31,008 nt of DNA from Trichomonas tenax (Eukaryota > Parabasalia > Trichomonadida > Trichomonadidae). How positions within the stretch are numbered: position 1 is the stretch's first letter; every line of letters begins with the position of its first letter. The notes beneath the pieces are model-generated. The model did not search any database. It was not told where the DNA came from and saw only the letters and a program-made list of their open reading frames with translations. The position numbers were made by a program, and so were the translations under genes. The stretch covers positions 1-31,008 of the forward strand of contig JALKBU010000610.1 of NCBI GenBank assembly GCA_023091735.1. Direction: 5' to 3'. Below are positions 18,229 to 26,865 of the stretch, piece after piece.

Positions 18229-19422
18229 ATGACCGAAATCACGGAAGACAACAAAAGACTTCTCGAAGAAAAAGGTTTTGTACTATGTAGCAATCAATCC
18301 ATATCTGGAAAATTCGGATCTTGCTACCTTGTGCGTAGGATAGATAAGGATTCGAAATTCCTTTACATGTAGTTCAAGAAAAATAGATATCCACAAAGGG
18401 AAGGTTTTACCAGCTTAATTGATGATCTTCCTCTCAGCCCTAAAATCGTCGAATATGATACACAATCACATTGGCTCTTTATTGATTACATTCCAGGTCA
18501 AACTTTATTGACCACTGTCGAACTTATGAAGGAAAATAGTTTGGATTTCAAAGACTATCAATTACTTTCTATTATTTATTCTTTATCTCATACATTATCT
18601 ATTTTACATAATGGAGCACATCGCGATGTGAAGCCTGATAATATTATGATCGATGGCAACTTTTGTGCGCATTTGATAGATTATTGTGAAATGAGTGAAG
18701 AAGCATATACAACATTCAATTAACTCATAGTTTCAAAGGAAACCCAAAATATGCACATTCTAGAGCTTTCAACAACGAGTATTCAACGGAATCAGATGTC
18801 TATTCCCTTGGCTGCTGCATTTACTATATGCTGCTCCATGAGCATCCTTTTGAAAATATCAAGCCAGCTGAACTGAAAGGTGCTAAAAACTTATTTACAT
18901 GAATAGGTCGATTTTCGTCTAATAAAGAAACAGTATACAAGGGAGTTCTCGAAACATTGCAAAATCACAAAGATATGCTTGACTCTTTATGCAAATATAT
19001 GTAGTCAAATCTTTATGGATCCCAATCATATCAACTTCGAGATGCACTTTACGAAATTGTGAATGAATGTATGATTGTCAATAATCCAATACACATTAAT
19101 GCTAATGAAATTTGTGAAAAAAATTCAAACCACTGCTGTCAACTGCCTAATTTCGGAAAATTTTGACAAGTTCGACTATGTCCGTCTCATATGCAACTCC
19201 GAGAAGATCTCAATTAAATCTCCGTTTGGCACTGAAAGTTTTGTTGATTTGGCGAAGAAAAGCGGATTGCTTTCGTGCCATCTCGAGGATGCCAAGAAAT
19301 TCTATGATCCCGAATATGTTACTGATAATTATGGCAATCTTATGAAATTCAAAGAGCAGTTTGTTCAAAAGACTATGGATCGGAAATTGTCCGACCAGAC
19401 TGTTTGTTTTTCTCACCATTGA
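18229..19422 (+). pseudogene. Protein kinase pseudogene
   Basis: Reading from the ATG at 18229, a kinase domain is clear but interrupted. The Gly-rich loop region reads SGKFGSCYLV. A TAG stop lies at 18370-18372 just after the β3 strand. The catalytic loop is intact as HRDVKPDNIMID, with DYC in place of DFG. TAA at 18721 ends that frame. The neighbouring frame continues the activation loop and F-helix as HSFKGNPKYAHSRAF and SDVYSLGCCIYYML. It has stops TGA 18900-18902 and TAG 19002-19004. Near 19130 the reading returns to the original frame, giving about 95 more codons of good coding quality to TGA 19420-19422. That makes at least three nonsense changes and two compensating indels over about 398 codons. 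The C-terminal piece is of unknown type. The gene once encoded an active-looking Ser/Thr kinase. Confidence 0.85.
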
Positions 19423-19659
19423 GTGCCCGACCATGATGTTTTGTACATTATTTATGTCATTTTTGTGTGTTTTTTGATCTTTCAATAGAAAAGTCTCGAA
19501 AATTTTAAAAAATAAATAATACAAATTGATTTATTTTAGGTTTACAATGTGATGCTCCAAAAATTTCAAAATCTCAAATTTTAAAATATGTCACTTTTAA
19601 TGAACAATAATCGTAAATAATCGTTCTTTTCCTCTTAATTCTTTTCAGAAAGTGACAAC

Positions 19660-20351
19660 TTGAGCAACAAAAGTAATCCAAGCAACAGTTTCATTGCGGC
19701 ACTTACTGAAATTATCAAATTCAATGGTTTCATTGGGCTCACTGCATCCAGGCACTGTAAGAGCTGCGAAATGCTATCTATTCATCTGAAAATATCGGCA
19801 AATTTACTCCCATATCATATAATTGTTCAATTACAGAGTTGTGAAGCAGGAAAAACAGCATCATTACTCAAATGATCCATAATGTATTTATCAAATAGTT
19901 CCATTTTTGCAGTCCATATTTTTCGTTTTTGTATTATTGTTCACTCTCCAATACACAGAGCAAGAAGTTAATCGCTTCCACGTCATGTTTTTGCAGAAAA
20001 TTCAACATATATTTATTACATCAGAATTCACTCGAATGACAAGCTCTTTTCAGTTTATCCATATATTCTTCATCGAAAATGATATACAAACTACGCAACG
20101 AATGACTTACTTATTTCATTTAATATTTATCGACAAATTCGAATTCAATTTACCACAACATCCTGATAGAATCGATGATTGTGTAGAATCAATGAAGATG
20201 TATTTAGTTGTAAAAAATTTAAAAAATCGTAATATGAAACATTTACTCTGTCACAACTTCGCTCAATGACGCTGAAGTTATCCTTTATCTCTAGTTCTTT
20301 AAAGTTTTCGTAATATTTCTGATTTGATTTTTTTTGTTTGAAATAAAACAA
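19660..20351 (-). pseudogene. Degraded protein-coding relic, family unclear
   Basis: On the minus strand, coding-like pieces appear in shifting frames separated by stops. From 5' to 3' these are SCDRVNVSYYDFLNFLQLNT, HSLRSLYIIFDEEYMDKLKR, LNFLQKHDVEAINFLL and MELFDKYIMDHLSNDAVFPA. Together they suggest an old helical protein gene with many frameshifts and stops, perhaps of the trichomonad ankyrin type, since HDVEAINFLL resembles an ankyrin helix pair. The plus-strand frames at the same place are the antisense reading. The family call is weak. Confidence 0.35.
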
Positions 20352-20462
20352 AGTTATTATGCAGTAGATCTAAATTATATTTGTTTTGATATACAAATCC
20401 TGTTCTGTGTTTACTTTTCAATTATGAATTATGAAAAATTGAATTAAGATTGAGAAAAATAC

Positions 20463-20514
20463 AAGGAAAAGAGAAAAGAAGGAGGAGAAAAAGGAAAAAG
20501 AAACGGGAGGGGGA
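20463..20514 (+). repeat. Homopurine tract
   Basis: An uninterrupted run of 41 purines (20463-20503) is followed by one C and ten more purines to 20514. It includes the 13-nt mirror repeat GAAAAGAGAAAAG at 20466-20478. Long purine mirror tracts can form triplex (H-DNA). It lies about 500 bp upstream of the Tubby-like gene. Confidence 0.85.
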
Positions 20515-21019
20515 CATATAAGTTATTCTTTGAAATTAATTAGTTGGTCTCGTTGGCCGGGGGCACCGATTTTTTGCATATTTGCATTGTCCGAAGAAAA
20601 AGCAAAATGTCACTTTTCCAATCCGTACAAAAGACAAATAAGGAAAAGTAAATCATTCTTTGCGTTTCATTTAGTAAAAAATCATTATATCTAATGACCT
20701 CAGTGCAATGTGCCGCACGTAAGTATTTTGATTTATGAAGTCCCCAACGATTGTTGATGATTATTACAATTGATGAATCATAATCAAGTTAAATATTTAA
20801 ACATCATATCCAGAACTACAGCATGTATCCACTGTATAGTTTTTTGGATGATATTACTCGCTTGTTTTTGAGTTTGCCAATGATTTTTCTAAATCGACCT
20901 TTGTTATATTGCAAAAAGTGAAGCCATTCCTATCGCGACTGTTTTGATAATAGTTTCGAGAATAAAAACACGATAAAAAGTGATGCAATTTTGGTCTAAC
21001 GTACAGATTTTAGAATAAA
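20515..21019. other. Intergenic region upstream of Tubby-like gene
   Basis: About 500 bp with no coding signal. A small GC-rich island, GTTGGCCGGGGGCACCG, occurs at about 20551-20570. No clear initiator precedes the ATG at 21020. Confidence 0.4.
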
Positions 21020-22180
21020 ATGACTGCAAAGGAGCCGTTTCTTGACGATCTCCGCGTAGTCTTTCAGCCAACGTTTATTCTAACAGATTCTACCATGAAT
21101 ACGTCGGAATTTCAGTACTTTCACTGTAGAATTCCAAAAAGTACATTAACCTCACAGAATCTAAACCCAGCAGAGCCATCAATAGCTCCTATTCGGAGTG
21201 AGTCATATAAGGGGAAGTCTCGTCTGCTCGATAATAACGCTTTGCAGCCGTCAAAAATTATTCAAGATAAATTAAATCCTCAATCTCCGCCATTATCACC
21301 GAGCATTCAATCTCCACCTTTATCGCCGAATATACAGCAAGTTGCAGATAGAAATCCAGCAGAATTATCACCACAACCGCGTAGAAGACTGGAAACATCT
21401 CCACCAATTGAGCAATCGCCAGAAAAACTACCTCCACCTGAGCACCAAGCAGCAAACAACTCTCTGGTGAAGCAGTCACCGTCAAAAACAGAAAATACCT
21501 TAATAGATTTCAGAGAAACGATTACACCAAAATCAATGCAAGAGTATTGGACAATTCCACTGAGAAATCAAGAAACGACACAATTCGTCTTTTACAAGAA
21601 AGATAACGAATTTGGACTTGTTGATCCAAAGACTAAAGAGTTACAAATACGCGCAATCAAACACCCCAACAGCACCATCATAATGCTCGGTGGAGAGAAG
21701 GTTGCTGAAATCAAGTTTCAAGACGAAGATACTTTCTTCATTTACACAACAGAATCAAAGCCATATCAAGAGCTTTGAGCGCTAAAGTTGAATAATTCGT
21801 ATGCCAATGAAGGAGGACCGAAGCTGTTCGAGTTATACATCCCTGCACTCAAGAAGCGCCCTGAGGGACAAAGATTTGTTCATATTGAAGGCGGAGAAAC
21901 ATCAGGATTAGTTGTGAGAGTTCTTCAGCAAGCTAAAGAAGCAATAGTTATGAAAACAAGAGTCCCTCAGAATCAGGGAAGCAATTTCGATCTATCTTTC
22001 GATGGTCTGTTTAAGAGAGCTGATCAGCACAACTTCATCATCTACCATGACTCGAATCCAAGAAGAATTGTTGCTTCTCTTGGTTGTTTTAGTGAAAACC
22101 TGTATAAAGGAACTGTCACTTATCCACTGTGCCCACTCCAGATATTCTTTATATGCTGCGGTGTGCATCTATTAGATTAA
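21020..22180 (+). pseudogene. Tubby-like (TULP) protein gene interrupted by one in-frame TGA
   Basis: One reading frame spans the whole interval (386 codons) with a single TGA at 21776-21778. Residues 1-80 are poorly conserved. Residues about 85-155 are Pro/Ser-rich and probably disordered. From about residue 170 the Tubby C-terminal β-barrel pattern appears: TTQFVFYKKDNEFGLVD, then LGGEKVAEIKF. After the stop come GGPKLFELYIPAL, matching the family's RGPRKM-x-V-x-IPA segment, VPQNQGSNFDLSFDG, matching P-x-W-N...LNF-G, and finally TYPLCPLQIFF, matching the invariant YPLCALQAF end. Tubby proteins bind PI(4,5)P2 and deliver membrane cargo to cilia. The stop falls inside the barrel between two conserved strands. 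CGA to TGA (Arg to stop) would explain it with one change. Everything else is intact, so this is a very young pseudogene, a sequencing error, or stop readthrough. Confidence 0.75.
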
Positions 22181-22526
22181 ATTATATATTTGTTATTTTT
22201 AATAATCATCAATGTGTTTTATAAATAGAATAAATGATAAAATTGATTTGGCTTTCATCACAGAAAGTGATTCGTATAGCAATTCACCCTCGAATTTGTA
22301 CTTTATCTAATTCAATAATTTGAAAACGTGAATTTTGATTATTTGGTTAGGATTTATAATATATGTGTGTTTCTTGTGGTATTGGTAAAGTGAATATGTT
22401 AATATCTGTTTTTTGAACGAAAAATATTTTATGAAGTCTATAAAGTCCAACATGAAACATTTCCACAAAAGTGACAGGATCGACCCCTCAATTCATACTT
22501 TTTTCCCTTCAAAAGCAATGTAAACA
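22181..22526. other. AT-rich intergenic spacer
   Basis: About 345 bp with no gene or notable structure seen. It separates the Tubby-like gene from a minus-strand relic. Confidence 0.5.
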
Positions 22527-22970
22527 TTAGAAAAAAATCTGAGGTTTTGTGTAACACTTTCGTGCAACTCCATATTGGAGGCACTTTAGAAGGCTTTTAC
22601 TCGACAGTGATGCATCAGGGGATACTACAAAAGCATCTTGAGCACTTTGGATGCGCGCATTATCTATCCATAGCGTAGTGAATGAGTGATTGCACATATT
22701 TTGTGCTCACACAAGGCTTTGGAGCGTGCAGTGGGCAATCAGCACCATTGCCTACGTAAATTAGAGCTGATTGTCCATCCTTTTCGCCCAAATAGAGAGG
22801 CGAAACGAAATTAGGGCGAATAGGCCTGCGCTTAGTAAAACATCAGTTTCTAAATAGTAGGAGCCAACAACTCAACTTTGTCACTCTCACGAGCAACTTT
22901 TTTCGGCTATCTGATTTGGAAGCAAATTAGGGGCAACGCCTCTAAATGGTAGGTGGGATTTATCACTCAT
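22527..22970 (-). pseudogene. GC-richer coding relic, unknown family
   Basis: On the minus strand, coding-quality segments occur in three frames. First comes MSDKSHLPFRGVAPNLLPNQ (from 22970), then SDKVELLAPTI. A long open piece follows with SPLYLGEKDGQSALIYVGNG and CPLHAPKPCVSTKYVQSLIH. After a frame change near 22675 comes SAQDAFVVSPDASLSSKSLL, up to TAA 22527-22529. The base composition is clearly less AT-rich than the flanks. The protein is unknown to me. A decayed gene or transposable-element ORF is the best reading, with at least three frame changes and several stops. Local hairpins in the DNA are probably incidental. Confidence 0.45.
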
Positions 22971-23203
22971 TTTTTCGATTACTATATTTTTGCGAGTTGC
23001 TGATAATATGCATTGATTTGTGGCCATTGATTATTAAACATAATCATTAAAAGTGAAATTGCTGGCAAAAAGTTGTCAAAAGTAATATTTTTATACAAGT
23101 TTTCCCAAAACTCGATAATAATCAATCACTATGGGAATATGTGAGTGTAAATTTCAATAATTTTTGCCATAATTTTGTGATGTTGAATTCATCATCGCGA
23201 TTC

Positions 23204-24142
23204 ATGTCCGTTTTCGTCACAAGGAGCTTCAAAAAGATCGGAATGGACATACTCAAGAAACATTTCAGCGATGTAATACTCCCAAGTTCGCCAGATGGCA
23301 TTCCAAGACAAGAATTTGTCGAAAAGCATTAAAAGCAGACATATTATTAGCAGATAGACGCGACATTATCAACAAAGAGATCCTTGATAGTCCAAAACTG
23401 AAACTTATTTCAGTATATGCCGCTGGCTTTGATAATATCGATATTGATTACGCAACAAAAAGGAAAATTGTTATTGCGAACATACATAAATCGCTTGCTA
23501 ATACATGTGCTGATACAATTTGGGCACTTATTATGGCTTGCGCAAGAAGAGTTGTTGAAAACGACCAGTTCGTGAAAAATGGAAGCTGGGGCAAGATCAG
23601 AGCGAGCACAATGTTCGGCATCGATATACATCATAAGACACTTGGAGTTATTGGTGCTGGTCACATTGAAAAATGTGTTGGAAGGAGAGGAGAAGGATTC
23701 GATATGAAAGTTTTGTACAATGATATCGAACCTGGTTTCACACCTCTTGACACATTTCTTAAGGAGTCCGACGTCGTTGTTGTCGCAACATCATTGACAG
23801 AGAAAACAAGGAAGCTCATTGGACGCAGAGAAATTGGTCTCATGAAGCCAACAGCCATTCTTGCAAACATCGGAAGAGGCCCTGTTATCGACACAGACGT
23901 TCTCGCAGCAGGCTTTGGAACAGAAGAGGCTTTGGGGAGCTGCTCTCGATGTCATTGATCCGGAGCCACTTCCAACAAACCACAGAATCCTTAAGAACAA
24001 GAATCTGGCAATTTTCTCACACATTGGATCAGGATCTGATGAATGCCATAATGAGATAGCGAGAGAAGCTGCTATGGCCTGCATCCATTTCCTCAATGGT
24101 GAAAAGGTTCCAAATATTACAAATAAAGTCCTTTATGAGTAA
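23204..24142 (+). pseudogene. D-2-hydroxyacid dehydrogenase (glyoxylate/hydroxypyruvate reductase-like), two frameshifts
   Basis: Three frames join into one full-length enzyme of about 312 residues. Part 1 (23204 to TAA at about 23331) is MSVFVTRSFKKIGMDILKKH. Loss of one A in the AAAA run near 23323 shifts into part 2, ADILLADRRDIINKE through the Rossmann fold to TGA at about 23956. One extra base near 23916 shifts into part 3, LWGAALDVIDPEPLP to TAA 24140-24142. All three catalytic positions survive: Arg in NIGRGPVID, Glu in DPEPLP and His in FSHIGSG. The NAD(P) loop reads GAGHIEK, so the usual third Gly is Glu, which should hurt cofactor binding. The family reduces 2-keto acids such as glyoxylate or hydroxypyruvate. 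An initiator-like TCATC lies 13 bases before the ATG. The two indels plus the Gly-to-Glu change favour a real, recent pseudogene over pure sequencing error. Confidence 0.85.
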
Positions 24143-24889
24143 AAAATAAATAATAAATAATAAAACAAGTAAGTAGTTATTAAAATACCAAAAATTTTGA
24201 ATTACTTATGTCCTCATCTTTCTGGGGCGAGCCTTGTTCATAATGAACATTATTAGAAGTCATTTGAAAAATCAGAAGTGTATGGCGTCACTGAATTTTC
24301 CACGCCTACTCAAACATCTCGATTTTTCTCCGCCAGTATGAATATTTAAGGTCTAATTTTGGTGGCAAATGAAAAATTTTCCCATCTAAGATGCTGTGGA
24401 TATATAAAGCATGAAAAATATATTATTCAATATTATATCAAAAAAATATCTTGATTTATTTTGATGTTAACTGACGGATTATCATTACTCATGTTTTTTG
24501 CATGCTATGTGGATGAAAAGTAAGGGTTGCAAATTAAGATTAAATATTTTGCGAATAAAAAGCAACACATTTTTATCCTGTAAGTCCAACATTTAGTAGA
24601 CACTGATTTGTCTGCGTTGAAAATGGACAAATCAAGTGAATAATAACGAGATAAAATCAGGATTACTAAAAATGAACAGATTGGGTATTGATATTTAATC
24701 GGATACATATGCAGGTGATAAGCCATCATATTATCATCATCGCATTCAGCTTTATCTCACCCTTTTTAACAAAAGATTATTTGATTTTTTTAATCATAAA
24801 TACTTTTGTGGCATTTTTTCATTGAAATAGAAACTTAGAGCTATTTTAATTCTGCAATTTATTTTCAAAATATATACACATATTATATA
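24143..24889. other. AT-rich intergenic region before the foldback
   Basis: About 750 bp with no convincing gene. A 74-codon minus-strand frame at 24505-24729 has no family signal. The 16-base string GGCGTCACTGAATTTT at 24284-24299 is the inverse of one at 297-312. Confidence 0.45.
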
Positions 24890-25097
24890 CGAAGCAAGAA
24901 CATATGTTAACAAAAATATTTGGCGGGAAAATTGTAAAAGTAACAGAAATATCATGGTCAGCAATTACACAACGCCACAAGGAGCACTACTTCCCCGTAT
25001 TGCGATGACTTCTGTTGTGTATTTGCTGACCATGATATTTCTGTGACTTTTACGATTTTCCCGCCAAATATTTTTGTTAACATATGTTCTTGCTTCG
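24890..25097. repeat. 208-bp foldback: 84-bp inverted repeats, 40-nt loop
   Basis: The left arm 24890-24973 and right arm 25014-25097 are reverse complements with only three mismatches in 84 positions, around a non-palindromic 40-nt centre. The outer ends read CGAAGCAAGAACATATG and its inverse. Each arm contains TTTGGCGGGAAA (24920-24931 and inverse on the right), identical to the animal/plant E2F-DP consensus, plus GTTAAC and CATATG. No clear target-site duplication is seen outside the arms. A MITE-like non-autonomous element is possible, as is a long hairpin RNA precursor. No other copy is seen in this window. Confidence 0.95.
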
Positions 25098-25241
25098 ATA
25101 ATTAGCACGCAAAATGATTTGTAATGCGAGGGGAAATGTATGCACTACTCGAGCGCACTATGATTTCGTTATACATATTTGATAATACTCTAAAATAAAA
25201 AAGATATCTCCAGATATGAGGAAAAAGTAAGTAATTTCGAC

Positions 25242-25442
25242 TTGTTGACTTCAAATTCACGTTTAACCATTGATGTACTACAAGATAGTTTCATGGTTTT
25301 CTTCAGCGACTGGGTCGAGTATTCAAAGTTCTACGACCCCACTCGAATTGAGAGCTGCGTTTTGAATGCGTCAAAAATATGTATCAATATATTCAAGAAA
25401 ATAAATCAGAAAGAGTCATCTACCTATCTAGAAAAGCGATAA
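25242..25442 (+). pseudogene. Short coding-like frame without ATG
   Basis: A 66-codon open stretch begins at a TTG; the first ATG gives MVFFSDWVEYSKFYDPTRIE. Codon use in this part looks like real coding, with GC-ending codons in an AT-rich setting. No family is recognised. It lies 145 bp past the foldback and is probably the tail of a lost gene. Confidence 0.25.
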
Positions 25443-25523
25443 GTTTACATATCAAAAATGTCATGTAAACAATAAAAATTCGACAAGTAAAATTATTTAT
25501 TCCAATTTATAAGTAAGTTTAAT

Positions 25524-25820
25524 TTACTTCATTTTTTCCTTCCACATTTCTTCTACCTCATCTGGAGTATGTGTGGAAATAAATTCTGTAATTTCCTTCA
25601 TGATTTGTATCTCAACATCCGTTGGTAAATGAAGATCGATAATAGTCTTCATCATAACATCGCTTATAAAATAAGCGATGTTAATAGTTTCTTTTAGTTT
25701 TTCTAATCCTAGAATAATTGAACTAGGATTATATGCTAATGATCTTAACTCTTGTTCAATTTGAAAGCTACCAGAGATACGTGATTCATTGCTGAAGATC
25801 CCTGCTGAGAATTGAGGCAA
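25524..25820 (-). pseudogene. C-terminal gene fragment, no ATG start
   Basis: About 98 codons of acidic helical protein end in TPDEVEEMWKEKMK. The first residues fall within a 40-bp tandem repeat array, and no ATG lies at the start (it begins TTG). A stop lies a little upstream in the same frame. Codon choice and amphipathic helices suggest it was real coding sequence. I read it as the 3' end of a gene whose 5' part was lost or replaced by the repeats. A complete small protein starting at an internal Met (MMKTIIDLHLP) is less likely. Confidence 0.35.
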
Positions 25821-25902
25821 TTGATTAATTGCTGAAGATATTTGCTAAGAATGGAAGTAATTGATTGAGTGGCTATATTATCTGTTGATTGTAGAGGTCA
25901 TT
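25783..25902. repeat. Three 40-bp tandem repeats
   Basis: The units are 25783-25822, 25823-25862 and 25863-25902, each starting GATT. Units 1 and 2 share most positions (ATTGCTGAAGAT, then TGCTGAGAAT or TGCTAAGAAT). Unit 3 is more diverged. The period is exactly 40, not a multiple of three, so the repeat cannot be read as a repeated peptide in a single frame. Confidence 0.7.
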
Positions 25903-26838
25903 GATTTATTAATGCTTGATCTCTCCTGGTTTTTAAAAGCTGTTCGTTTACTACATTAAGTATGGCCAATCCGACACTTTACAAATGTCAGTTTTTCTAG
26001 AAAGAAACAAATCTTCTTCGCTGCAACTCATTTATTCAATATCCTTGAATTGTAAGAATATATTTTTATCCATTTTGAAAAAAATGTATAAAACAGAGCT
26101 CTCTATTCTGCAGAATCATTCCAAATAACACCAAAAAAGCCATGTGTTAATCCACTAGATATAAAAATGAACTCAAAATAAGCTCTTAATGATTGAAGAC
26201 ATGTGAAATAAAATACGACACGTATAATTGATTTACGTGACAAAATTTTATCAAGTAGAAAAAACATAATTTTTCTTTGCAGAATCGAAATTCCAAGATT
26301 TAGTAGGAAAACAGCTAATTTGGAATTTTGCAAATAGCAATTTGTGAGGGAAAAAACATGTAAAAGTAAATATAATCCGATAGTTATGCTAGGCAGGAGA
26401 GGTGAAAGCGAGGCTGCTCATAAAAGAGAGGCCAAAGATAAGGCGAGACGCAGTTTTTTAAAACATTAATCTAAAAACGTTTTGAGAAGAAAAGAATTGA
26501 ATTGATCTCAGAAATGTTTTTATTTTGAAAGGCCGACGATTATTATTCAGAATTTTTGAAATGTTTACAAATTTTATCGCAAGTCCAAAAAAAACTCCCT
26601 AAATCGAGCTGTTTTCGTGATATTCAGGATTATCACAAAATGTCAATACTATTGATGCTATCATTTTGTTATTTTGAAGAAGTAAAAATGGAAAATTAAA
26701 TCTCGAAAATTCCTCGCTTAATCTATGATTTTTATCATATATTTGCAATCTATAGTCGATGTTGAGCATTTTAGGACCATAGAGTAAAGAACATTGATAT
26801 AATAAAATAGAAAAGCACAAAAAGTAAAAATGTAAAGA
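25903..26838. other. Intergenic region with a small Arg/Lys-rich frame
   Basis: No solid gene. Minus-strand frames at 26103-26333 and 26599-26967 are Phe/Leu/Ser-rich antisense-like readings. A 27-residue frame at 26386-26469 (+) is unusually charged (GRRGESEAAHKREAKDKARR) and locally GC-rich, possibly a coding relic. Confidence 0.35.
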
Positions 26839-26865
26839 TTTTATAAAGTTTGAAAAGTGACAAAC

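Noticed and set aside
19907..20269. 120-codon plus-strand frame
   Set aside because: It starts in low-complexity hydrophobic sequence, and the opposite strand shows better protein-like segments; I treat it as antisense of the relic.
21776..21778. TGA in the Tubby-like gene as a selenocysteine codon
   Set aside because: Tubby domains have no selenocysteine position here and I see no SECIS-type structure downstream; a CGA-to-TGA change is simpler.
22733..22950. Several hairpins (GGGCAATCAGC at 22733 with GCTGATTGTCC at 22766, and others) suggesting a structured RNA gene
   Set aside because: The minus strand of the same interval carries long coding-quality peptide segments, so a decayed protein gene explains the higher GC better. 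I found no conserved core of RNase P, SRP or spliceosomal RNAs.
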